Part shown: positions 17,494 through 24,756 of the stretch, in pieces
How the letters are laid out: the number at the start of each line of letters is the position of its first letter
How positions within the stretch are numbered: the first letter of the stretch is position 1
The notes under the pieces: generated by a model
What the model was told of the DNA's origin: nothing
The model's database searches: none
Seen by the model: the letters and a program-made list of their open reading frames with translations, nothing else
From: Methylacidiphilales bacterium
GTDB lineage: Bacteria; Verrucomicrobiota; Verrucomicrobiia; Methylacidiphilales; UBA1321
DNA length: 48,745 bases
Reading direction: 5' to 3'
NCBI GenBank assembly: GCA_021272165.1
Contig: JAJSLK010000023.1
Coordinates: 1 to 48,745 of the forward strand
Translations under genes and position numbers: made by a program

Positions 17494-18570
17494 CTACTGG
17501 CCCCATGGTTTATCTTTACGTTCGCGTTTGCGTTCTTCAGGGGTAGAAGGTGATGGCTTAGGCTTGTGTTCAGCTTGGGTCTGGGCCTGAGCATTCTCAC
17601 GGCGCAGGCCGATGGTCGGAGCGGCATGCTGCTGCATCGGTTCCTGACGGACGTGATTCGGGCGATAAGTCCGGTTAAAAGCGGGACGACGCTGATAGTG
17701 CATTCGGCCGGCATTCTGGAAGCGGCGTTCGGTTTCAGCCGGCAGCGCGTATCCATGCGCACGCAAGGTGCGGGCAACATCCGGACCGAGTCCACGGCGA
17801 ACGGCGCCGTATCCGGAGGCATGCTCGAGCAGACCTCCGGCATGATTGAAAAAGACGGAGGAATTGGCGGGATTGAAGGTGCGGCGCGGTTCAAACCGAA
17901 ACTTGCCCACGCCCCCAAAGACGCTCTGGCTCTGGCCCTCTGTAATCTGGGAGGTCTGATGATCGCCGGTCTCAAAGTTGACGGTGCCGTGAAGCATTTC
18001 GACCGAGGAATAACCCAAGGACGCACTGGTGGAGAACATGGTGCCGCGGGCGCCGGCAACGCCCTGTGGGGTGTGGACCTCATAATCAATCGGTCCGTTG
18101 TCTTCCCGGCCCAGAGCGGAAAAGATGGTTCCTTTTCTCAACAAGAGCTGCGCGGCCTCGGGAGCGGCGGTGGTGGGAGCCGATTCGGTGACCGGTTGCG
18201 GTAATGCCTGCACCGTGGTCAACGTACCCGGAACCATGCGTGCGGCCATGCCGGGACCGGGAGCGAAATCGAGGATGCCGTTGAAGCCGGTGTAAATGAC
18301 GCTCTGGGCGGGAATCGGTTCATCCTCGGAAAGGCGATGAAATGTAGTCTGGTCGGGCGGGCGTATCCAGACGTTGCCCTCCAAATAGAGGACCTTGGCA
18401 TAAGGCACGCCGTCGATCTGGAAGTCCCCCGCGGTCATCGGCGCGTTGTCCTCCCCACCTGAGGAAGGCGCGGATGCGGCAGTCGCCGGAGCCTGGATCT
18501 GGGCAGATAGCCCGTTTAAGAAAAAGAAAACTAAACCCAGAATCACGCCCGGCGGCACCCTGAAATACAT
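17494..18570 (-). CDS. secreted FecR-domain protein
   Basis: 358 residues. A hydrophobic signal segment (PPGVILGLVFFFLNGLSAQ) precedes an exported protein. Residues about 60-225 look like a FecR domain: a beta-rich fold with YLEGNVWIRPP, TGFNGILDFAPGPGMAARMV, LLLRKGTIFSAL and VHTPQGVAGARGTMFSTSAS. The C-terminal 130 residues are low complexity, rich in Gln, Arg, Pro and His, ending in a very basic tail. Classical FecR proteins are sigma-factor regulators with an N-terminal helix bundle. This protein lacks that part and no ECF sigma gene is nearby, so a structural or surface role is as likely. Confidence 0.75.
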   Translation of the reverse strand: MYFRVPPGVILGLVFFFLNGLSAQIQAPATAASAPSSGGEDNAPMTAGDFQIDGVPYAKVLYLEGNVWIRPPDQTTFHRLSEDEPIPAQSVIYTGFNGILDFAPGPGMAARMVPGTLTTVQALPQPVTESAPTTAAPEAAQLLLRKGTIFSALGREDNGPIDYEVHTPQGVAGARGTMFSTSASLGYSSVEMLHGTVNFETGDHQTSQITEGQSQSVFGGVGKFRFEPRRTFNPANSSVFFNHAGGLLEHASGYGAVRRGLGPDVARTLRAHGYALPAETERRFQNAGRMHYQRRPAFNRTYRPNHVRQEPMQQHAAPTIGLRRENAQAQTQAEHKPKPSPSTPEERKRERKDKPWGQ

Positions 18571-18691
18571 ATGTGCTTTTTTAGACGCAAATGATTGTCA
18601 AAGGTTTCATTTTTTTAGAAATTCCGATTTTCATGCGACAACCGAGAGAGGAGACATACCAGTCCCGCTGATATGTTTAACGACAGAGGGG

Positions 18692-20308
18692 CTATCGCGT
18701 TGCCGAAGGGACTCCGCCTTTATGACCGTTCTTTTTCGCGGTGCCGTTTGATTTGTGACGGCTGATCCATTTCCGGCTATGCGGGTTGTCAATCTGCGTC
18801 ATGCGATGGCCGGAGAGCGCGGAGGTGTCGTCCTGCTTCACGGAGACCGGCTTCATCGCACGGCCATGCTTGAGCAAAAGCCATTCATTGCCTTTGCCCG
18901 AGTGCAGCCCATGCATTTTAACGAGGGCCCATTCGCCACGAAGTTTTTTGCCGTGGAGCTCGAAGTGGAGTTTGCCGCTTTTGAGTCCCTCCTCCGGTTC
19001 GGGTCCGAGATTTTTCCAGGTGCCGATGTCCCAGACCATGACCGTGCCCGCCCCGTAATTGCCGGGCGAAATAGTTCCTTCAAAGCGCGCGTAATCGTAA
19101 GGATGATCCTCGACCATCATCGCGAGCCGTTTGGTTTCCAGATCGGTGGGCGGGCCCTTGGGCACGGCCCATGATTTGAGTACGCCATCGATCTCGAGCC
19201 TGAAGTCGTAATGAAGATGCGAGGCATCATGTTTCTGAATGACGAAAAGCGGCTTTCCCCTGCCCGCGCCGTTTTTTCCGGCCGGTTCGGAAGTTTGAGC
19301 GAAGTCGCGCTTGGCCCGGTAGGCCGACATGGGATCGCCTGGGCTCTTTTTCCGCGGCGCCTTCGATTTCTTTCCGCTATCAGCCGAGTGAAAATGACTA
19401 AGCGCTTTTTTCAGGCTTTGCTTCAGGGTCAGGACAGGCGCAAAGAGGTCTCCCTTTTTTTCGAGCCGTTCCAGGGCATCGTTGGCTTCGAAAAAAACAA
19501 GCGTGGCGTCCTTCTTCCGCAAACAATTTTCGACTTCGCTCCATTCGAGCGGCATCGAGACCCAGGGACGCTCCTGCGCCCGCAACGAATAGACCGAGAC
19601 GGTCGTCTTGGTCTCCGAGTTCTGGCTCCAGTAGACGAGGACCTTGCCTTTTCGGAGGCGCTTTTTCATGTCGGAGACGACGAGTTCGGGATGCGCTTTT
19701 TCGAGGGTCTGGGCCACAGCTTTGGCAAACGGACTGGTTTCGTCATAACTCGTTTTTGTGTTGAGCGGAATATAGACCTGCGTGCCTTTTGAGCCGGATG
19801 ATTTGACGAAGGTTTCCAGGCCGAGATTGCCGAACATTTCCCGGAGCCAAAGCGCCACCTGGGCGCATTGAACCGCGTTGGCAGGCGCGCCGGGATCGAG
19901 ATCGAAAACAATTTGTGTGGGCTGTTCCACGCGGGGCGCCCGGGAAAGAAAGGCGTGAAGCTCGAGGTCGCCGAGGTTGGCGGCCCAGACCAGCGTGGGC
20001 AGATTGTTGACCAGGCAGTAATCGACATTTCCCGGCTCGTGCTGACGCGCCATGCGGAATGTTTTCACAAAAGCCGGATGGGGACGGGGGCATTGCTTCT
20101 CGTAAAAGAAGGGCGCATCAACGCCGTTGGGATAACGCTTCATCGTCAGCGGCCTTTGCTTGAGATGAGGCAGAACGTAGGGCGCGATTTGAATATAATA
20201 ATTGAGCACGTCGCCCTTGGTAAAACGGGCGCGGGGATAATAAACTTTATCCAGATTGGAGACCGGGACCGCTTTACCGGCGACGCGCAAGGTCGATCTA
20301 TTTTTCAC
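18692..20308 (-). CDS. ligD: LigD-type end-joining protein: polymerase plus 3'-phosphoesterase
   Basis: 538 residues with two of the three LigD activities. Residues about 5-285 form the primase-like polymerase domain (SNLDKVYYPRARFTKGDVLNYY, QIVFDLDPGAP with catalytic Asp residues, VKSSGSKGTQVYIP). Residues about 350-490 form the 3'-phosphoesterase domain (FVIQKHDASHLHYDFRLEID, VPKGPP, EGTISPGNYGAG). The ATP-dependent ligase domain is absent, and the order polymerase then phosphoesterase with a basic linker differs from the mycobacterial PolDom-PE-Lig layout. It is divergent from the truncated ku gene 69 bases away, consistent with a former nonhomologous end-joining locus. A ligase remnant is fused to Ku at 20378-20743. 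Confidence 0.85.
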   Translation of the reverse strand: MKNRSTLRVAGKAVPVSNLDKVYYPRARFTKGDVLNYYIQIAPYVLPHLKQRPLTMKRYPNGVDAPFFYEKQCPRPHPAFVKTFRMARQHEPGNVDYCLVNNLPTLVWAANLGDLELHAFLSRAPRVEQPTQIVFDLDPGAPANAVQCAQVALWLREMFGNLGLETFVKSSGSKGTQVYIPLNTKTSYDETSPFAKAVAQTLEKAHPELVVSDMKKRLRKGKVLVYWSQNSETKTTVSVYSLRAQERPWVSMPLEWSEVENCLRKKDATLVFFEANDALERLEKKGDLFAPVLTLKQSLKKALSHFHSADSGKKSKAPRKKSPGDPMSAYRAKRDFAQTSEPAGKNGAGRGKPLFVIQKHDASHLHYDFRLEIDGVLKSWAVPKGPPTDLETKRLAMMVEDHPYDYARFEGTISPGNYGAGTVMVWDIGTWKNLGPEPEEGLKSGKLHFELHGKKLRGEWALVKMHGLHSGKGNEWLLLKHGRAMKPVSVKQDDTSALSGHRMTQIDNPHSRKWISRHKSNGTAKKNGHKGGVPSATR

Positions 20309-20377
20309 CCGGCAACCTAAGTCACAAAGCGCCTGTGAGCAATTTGCGCGGGGACAAAGTCGCAGGTAACGTGACGA

Positions 20378-20743
20378 ATGAGATCGATTTGGAATGGCAG
20401 CATTTCATTCGGACTGGTCACCATTCCGGCGCCCCTGTACCCGGCGACACGCCGCGATGAATTAAGTTTCCGGCTCCTGCGCAAATCGGATTTGAGTCCG
20501 GTTAACTACAAGCGCGTGGCGAAGGCCGATGGCCGGAAAGTGCCCTGGGATGAGATTGTCAAAGGCTATGAGTATGAGAAGGGTAAATTCGTAGTGCTGA
20601 AGGAGGACGATTTCAAGCGGATCGACCTGGAGGCGGCGGCACAGGTTCGTTTTTCCAAGTGGACAAACGCTGGGCTGTTGCGACATCTGGCCTTTCTCGA
20701 TCTGCGTGAAGACATAAAGGCAAAAGATGTTGTACGCGAATGA
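20378..20743 (+). pseudogene. Ku'-'DNA ligase chimera left by a deletion
   Basis: A 121-codon ORF starts as a normal bacterial Ku (MRSIWNGSISFGLVTIPAPL, YKRVAKADGRKVPWDEIVKG, FVVLKEDDFKRIDLEAA). From about codon 88 (20640) it switches to VRFSKWTNAGLLRHLAF and REDIKAKDVVRE. The latter is the C-terminal signature of ATP-dependent LigD ligase domains (VxFxxWTxxGxLRHPxFxGLREDK). A full Ku is about 260-300 residues, so two-thirds of Ku and nearly all of the ligase are gone and the ends are joined in frame. This implies an ancestral ku-ligase arrangement opposite the polymerase/phosphoesterase gene. The product is unlikely to bind DNA ends or ligate. Confidence 0.75.
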
Positions 20744-20888
20744 AAGAGAGCGAAGCTTTTTATCAAACGAATCTCGAACGATAGAATTGATTCAACAAAT
20801 TGAAGGAAAATTAATCCTGGCAGGATTACATTTTTGTTGTCTTTTCGTAAATCGCTTGCGTCATCATGTGCCTGATCTATCCTAACCG

Positions 20889-21686
20889 ATGAGCCGGTTG
20901 TACAGCCGTTCTAAAGCTGGTGATTCCATGATCCGCGAGACAGAACAGTCCGATCTCGATCATATTTTGGAATTGGTGCGTTTACAGGCGGCGTTGATCC
21001 GCGGACATTCGGCCAGCGCTGAGAACCATCGAGACATTCTCAAAGCCAATGGCGAATGCGACGAGCGGCTCGACGCGCTCCCTTCCTGGCGCCAGTCGTT
21101 TTCCTTCACGCAACGAGAAAAAGCGGCGCTGGCCTTGTGCGAATCAATGATGGTGGATGAATCGCAGGAGTTGTCACGGAACGAAATCAAAAACGCGCGG
21201 TGCCACTTCGAGATATCGGAAATGGTCCGGCTGACGCTGGCCATCGCGGCGGTGAACGACTGGATCGATCTGCATTCGAACCCGCCCGTCCGCGTGCTGG
21301 TCATTGAAGATGATCCCCAAGACCAGGAGCTGCTTTCCTGGGAACTCCGCCGCGTCAACATGGAAGAGAACGTAACCTTCCTTCCTGATGGACAGGCCGC
21401 GCTCGACCTGCTGACCGATCCGAAAGCGGAATCATTCCGCCCCGACCTCGTCGCGATTTTTCTCGATCTGCATCTTCCGGGACTGCACGGCGTCGAACTG
21501 CTGCGACGCCTGCGCGCCCTGCCCGGCATGCAACACTTTCCCATCGTGGTTATGACGGCCTCCAGCGATCCCGAAGACCGCGAGGAATGCCTGCGCCTCG
21601 GCGTCACCGACTACATCCAGAAGCCGATCACCTACAAATCGTTTTCGCACCTAGTTGCGAATCTTTTTCATAAGGTTGCAGCGTAG
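20889..21686 (+). CDS. AhpD-like (Cys-less) domain fused to a receiver domain
   Basis: 265 residues. The first 130 have the outline of a carboxymuconolactone decarboxylase/AhpD domain (ELVRLQAALIRG, LPSWRQSFSFTQREKAALAL, EMVRLTLAIAAVNDWIDL). Where the family has its redox CxxC and His, the sequence reads GHSASAENH, so the cysteines are lost. Residues about 138-262 form a receiver domain with VLVIEDDPQD, phospho-acceptor D193 (IFLDLHLPGLHG), MTASS and IQKPI. The N-terminal fold is therefore probably structural or an output module rather than a peroxidase partner. The ATG at 20889 is kept because it aligns with the family start; M14 at 20928 is an alternative. No kinase gene is adjacent. Confidence 0.75.
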   Translation: MSRLYSRSKAGDSMIRETEQSDLDHILELVRLQAALIRGHSASAENHRDILKANGECDERLDALPSWRQSFSFTQREKAALALCESMMVDESQELSRNEIKNARCHFEISEMVRLTLAIAAVNDWIDLHSNPPVRVLVIEDDPQDQELLSWELRRVNMEENVTFLPDGQAALDLLTDPKAESFRPDLVAIFLDLHLPGLHGVELLRRLRALPGMQHFPIVVMTASSDPEDREECLRLGVTDYIQKPITYKSFSHLVANLFHKVAA

Positions 21687-21695
21687 CGACCGCCT

Positions 21696-21800
21696 TCAGA
21701 CCAGAAAGATCGCCGCCCCGGCGACAAACATGAACAGGGTGGTGGGGGCCACCGCGACGAGGAGGATCCCCACAAGAAGAAACGGGGCGAGCAGGTCGTT
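21696..21800 (-). other. possible C-terminal remnant of a small membrane protein
   Basis: The minus-strand frame ending at 21696 reads INDLLAPFLLVGILLVAVAP and then TTLFMFVAGAAIFLV before TGA. This is one or two membrane helices with GC-rich third positions, unlike the lower-GC gene directly upstream. Read further, the frame enters the 21832-22629 gene, so its own N-terminus is missing or it begins at a non-ATG codon. It could be a stub left when the lower-GC gene was inserted. I cannot identify it. Confidence 0.3.
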
Positions 21801-21831
21801 GATTGACCCGGGAGAGACAATAATAGCCAAG

Positions 21832-22629
21832 CTAGTCTTCTCGAATATTGTAGTTGTGAGGATTTGGAATACCGGTTGGATGCTCGACTGCAACAATGTT
21901 CTTTGCTGCCAATGGCACAGTTATTGATAATCCAAAATTACTACTGATTGTTTCGGGAGGCCATCGCAGAAGACCATACCCTATTCGTTCAAGCATGACT
22001 CCAGCTAGCTCTGAAATTGTCCGAGTATCCATATCGCCTATAGGGATGTCACATTCGATGACCGTTGCCTTTCCTCTTTCCCGCAGGACATGGCTTTCGT
22101 TAATGCGGCAGGCTATGGCTTGTAGATATTCGCTTCCGTGCAACAGGTAATGACCGCAAAATTCGACTAGCTCTCTCCGGGTTAGACAAAAGAAAACCTT
22201 GCCACTATTGTGTTCCTCGTAAGAAAGGAATCGACTGCTGCTGGCCAAGTGCAAAATAGCCTCTTCGACTCCCTCCTTATTTTTGAAGATTTGGCGAGCG
22301 ATTGCTTGTAGTTCCGAAGGATTGCATGGGCGGACTCCGAGCTGTCGATAAGAGTCCAGTGATACTGGACGGCATCCGTGATATGCCCGTAGATACTGGT
22401 AGTGTTGTTTTAACCCCGATGCTAGTTGAGCCTTTGTGTCAGGCCGGAATCCCTTTACCTCCGCGACAGCGTCATCGAGCCAAGAGAGATCATCCGAGAC
22501 AACATATTCCGGCGGAATCTCGCGGAGGCGGGATATAACTTTATCGTCTAAATGCTCTTTCAGAATCCGGCGGGCTACTCGACGCCACTTAGGGTACTCG
22601 TTCCAGATGAATACTTTTTTCGAGGGCAT
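21832..22629 (-). CDS. hypothetical protein, lower-GC orphan
   Basis: 265 residues, soluble, no signal peptide. It starts MPSKKVFIWNEYPKWRRVAR and contains VSDDLSWLDDAVAEVKGF, a Cys-rich stretch (CRPVSLDSYRQLGVRPCNPS), EGVEEAILHLASSSRFLSYE and FFCLTRRELVEFCGHYLLHG. The C-terminus reads SITVPLAAKNIVAVEHPTGI. I recognise no family. The base composition is visibly more AT-rich than flanking genes, and it lies 155 bases from tRNA-Tyr, which suggests acquisition by transfer. The start ATG 22629 lacks a clear ribosome-binding site. Confidence 0.6.
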   Translation of the reverse strand: MPSKKVFIWNEYPKWRRVARRILKEHLDDKVISRLREIPPEYVVSDDLSWLDDAVAEVKGFRPDTKAQLASGLKQHYQYLRAYHGCRPVSLDSYRQLGVRPCNPSELQAIARQIFKNKEGVEEAILHLASSSRFLSYEEHNSGKVFFCLTRRELVEFCGHYLLHGSEYLQAIACRINESHVLRERGKATVIECDIPIGDMDTRTISELAGVMLERIGYGLLRWPPETISSNFGLSITVPLAAKNIVAVEHPTGIPNPHNYNIRED

Positions 22630-22783
22630 AGTGACTTAGCCTATCCTATGCAAGTGCCGTAAGACCGCCAGCAAGTGCCAATAAACGCACCCTTTTATGT
22701 ACTTTTATTCGCTTTAGGACAATTCGAGCCAAAAACAGAGGGAAGTGATTTTGCCTCTCATTTTACCTCAGTAAGAGGGGTAA

Positions 22784-22866
22784 TGGGCAGAACTGGATTC
22801 GAACCAGTGAAGGCAAAAGCCAGAAGATTTACAGTCTTCCCCCGTTGGCCACTTGGGTATCTGCCC
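22784..22866 (-). tRNA. tRNA-Tyr(GTA)
   Basis: On the minus strand the acceptor stem is GGGCAGA/TCTGCCC. The anticodon stem AAGA/TCTT has loop CTGTAAA (anticodon GTA). A long variable arm marks a class II tRNA, and the T-arm is ACTGGTTCGAATCCAGT. The discriminator is A and CCA is not encoded. Confidence 0.96.
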
Positions 22867-22952
22867 GAAAAATCACGCCATGGACGAGCCATCGCGAGTC
22901 TTGAAGACTAAGCGAGTCGCCGGGCGATGAAAATGCTTTTTTCGAAAAATCA

Positions 22953-22980
22953 GTCATCCCGAGCTTGTCAAAGGATCTCT
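22953..22980 (+). repeat. GTCATCCCGAGCTTGTC repeat, copy 1
   Basis: GTCATCCCGAGCTTGTCAAA followed by GGATCTCT. It is the left half of an inverted pair with 23684-23709 that brackets the gene at 23000-23683. Other copies lie at 26942, 26999, 34424, 37193 and 38626. Confidence 0.85.
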
Positions 22981-22999
22981 AATTATTCCAAACTCAAGT

Positions 23000-23683
23000 G
23001 TGCTCCAACGGCAACTCGACTTCCTTTATCAGCAAACTTGGACTAAACTCAATGCGGCTCTTCCCAAAGATCGGGGAATTTCCAACCCGCTATTTATCCA
23101 TGTCCCCGAGGCTTATGAGACGGCAGAACTTAAGCTTATGGTCATCGGAAAGGAAACACATTCATGGGCATGGCACCTGGGCGATCCAGATCATCCAACA
23201 AGCGTGGAAAAATTAGTCGCGCATTACCGTGAATTCAATCTGGGTGAGAAATATGTCAAAAGTCCCTTCTGGTGGGCCGCACATGAGCTTCAACGCCAGT
23301 TGACTCCAGCAGTGCCTCCTTTTGGATTTGTTTGGTCCAATCTCTTTATCTGCGATCAAAATTGCAAAACTCCAGAGAATGATATTGGCAACAAATTAAG
23401 AGAGTTAAGCATCCTCAAGGAAGAATTGGGGATTCTCCAGCCCGATGCAGTGGTATTTCTTACCGGCTGGTATCCCTACGATTACACGATCAAAAAATTA
23501 TTTCCCGGAATTGTTATGACCCCTGAAGATGGGGATGATGGGAAATTGCTATCCCGATTATCTCATCCCGCATTACCCGTTCAGTCTTATCGCACCTATC
23601 ACCCGAAGTACCTGCGATTAAAGAGAAAAATGTCCGTCTTGGATTTGATTACCAGCAAGATCAGAAATTACAAAAATAGTTAG
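23000..23683 (+). CDS. uracil-DNA-glycosylase-like hypothetical protein
   Basis: 227 residues starting at GTG 23000. It has an alpha/beta pattern with LMVIGKETHSWAWHLG near the start, FGFVWSNLFICDQNC in the middle, PDAVVFLTGWYPYDYTI after it and SYRTYHPKYLRLKRKM at the end. These resemble the strand-loop motifs of uracil-DNA glycosylase superfamily proteins (GxExxxW, N in the middle, H-P late), but I cannot place it in a named family. It is more AT-rich than its neighbours and is precisely bracketed by an inverted pair of the GTCATCC repeat, so it may have moved with it. A true start further upstream could have been removed by the repeat. Confidence 0.55.
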   Translation: MLQRQLDFLYQQTWTKLNAALPKDRGISNPLFIHVPEAYETAELKLMVIGKETHSWAWHLGDPDHPTSVEKLVAHYREFNLGEKYVKSPFWWAAHELQRQLTPAVPPFGFVWSNLFICDQNCKTPENDIGNKLRELSILKEELGILQPDAVVFLTGWYPYDYTIKKLFPGIVMTPEDGDDGKLLSRLSHPALPVQSYRTYHPKYLRLKRKMSVLDLITSKIRNYKNS

Positions 23684-23709
23684 ATATCCCTCGACAAGCT
23701 CGGGATGAC
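23684..23709 (-). repeat. GTCATCCCGAGCTTGTC repeat, copy 2
   Basis: Inverse orientation (ATCCCTCGACAAGCTCGGGA, then TGAC). It starts next to the stop codon of the gene at 23000-23683 and is complementary to copy 1 on the other side of that gene. Confidence 0.85.
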
Positions 23710-23721
23710 GAATGCCTTTAA

Positions 23722-24756
23722 TTACGGCAGCGGCAATTCAACGGCATGGCCGCCGCGGGCGCTGAGGTGGACGGCTTCGGTGAATTCAAGATACTGGACG
23801 CCGGTCTCAAAACTCGGTTCGGGGTGGCCGCCGGTGACCACGGCATCAATAAAATCCTTTTCGACCGTCCAGGCGGTTTCGAATTCAGGCGGGATGACCA
23901 GTTCGGAGAGCTCCTTTTCGCCCCGACGCGCGCCAAAGATTTTGTCCTGAGTGAAATTGTAGACGAGCGTGCCATCGCGTCCGTAAAGGGTGAGGGTTTC
24001 GTCCGGAGCGAACTGCGCGACGCCACTCCATTCGAGGCTGCCGGCGAGGCCGTTGGGCCACTGTCCGAAGACCTGGACGAGGTCGGGAATGTGAACGGTA
24101 TAGCCGTGGCGCTTGGGGACGGAGACTTTCATCTGGGCATGAAGGCGGCGGGGCAGACCGAGCCAGCGCTGGATGACTTCGGCATAGATACCGACGGTGA
24201 GGACGTTGAGGCCGCTGAGTTCCGTGCGCTGCCGCCAATGGGCTGGAGCGAGCGGATCGGAAAAGACGCCGTTGAAGGCGTTGAGACGGAAATGCCAGAG
24301 TTCACCGGCATACCCGTCGCGGAGAAGTTTCTGGATGAATTTTCCGCCCCTCATGCCATGAGGCGGCGGGCAGAGCATGGTAACCAGATGGGGCCGGCCC
24401 TGGGCGGCGGAGAGCATCTCGCGGCCTTCACGAAGATTCATGGCCATGCGGGCCTGACAGAAGACATGTTTGCCCGCCTCAAGCGCCGAGATGGTAATGG
24501 GTGCATGAAGATGGGGTGGCGTGCCGATCCAGATGATGTCGAGATCACGGCGCACGAGGAGATCGGCCCAGTCATCGAGGACTTCGGGGATGTTGAATTC
24601 GTCGGCGACCTTTTTGGCCGTTTCCACGCGGGCATTGCAGACAGCCGCGATCTGGACATTGGGCAGGGCCTGCAGACCGGGCAGGTGGCGCTGGCGGACA
24701 ATGCCGCCGGCGCCGACAATGCCGATCCGCCATTTTTTCAGGATACGGTGGGGCAT
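23722..24756 (-). CDS. Gfo/Idh/MocA-family NAD(P)-dependent oxidoreductase
   Basis: A dehydrogenase of sugars or inositol-like substrates, 344 residues from ATG 24756 (MPHRILKKWRIGIVGAGGIV). The longest frame adds 49 implausible residues. The N-terminal Rossmann fold has GIVGAGGIVRQRHLPGL, then VCNARVETAKKVADEF and IWIGTPPHLHAPITISAL. The usual EKP motif of the family (catalytic Lys) is replaced: after GKHVFC the sequence reads QARMAMNLREG. The C-terminal half is the alpha/beta substrate domain. It overlaps the end of the cysteine desulfurase gene by 19 bases, so it belongs to the cysE operon, although no link in pathway is evident. With the Lys missing, catalysis may differ from relatives. 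Confidence 0.85.
   Translation of the reverse strand: MPHRILKKWRIGIVGAGGIVRQRHLPGLQALPNVQIAAVCNARVETAKKVADEFNIPEVLDDWADLLVRRDLDIIWIGTPPHLHAPITISALEAGKHVFCQARMAMNLREGREMLSAAQGRPHLVTMLCPPPHGMRGGKFIQKLLRDGYAGELWHFRLNAFNGVFSDPLAPAHWRQRTELSGLNVLTVGIYAEVIQRWLGLPRRLHAQMKVSVPKRHGYTVHIPDLVQVFGQWPNGLAGSLEWSGVAQFAPDETLTLYGRDGTLVYNFTQDKIFGARRGEKELSELVIPPEFETAWTVEKDFIDAVVTGGHPEPSFETGVQYLEFTEAVHLSARGGHAVELPLP

Noticed and set aside
22784-22999. Duplicated tRNA-Tyr end as an att site of an island
   Set aside because: I searched by eye for a second copy of the tRNA 3' end in the lower-GC patch and did not find one.
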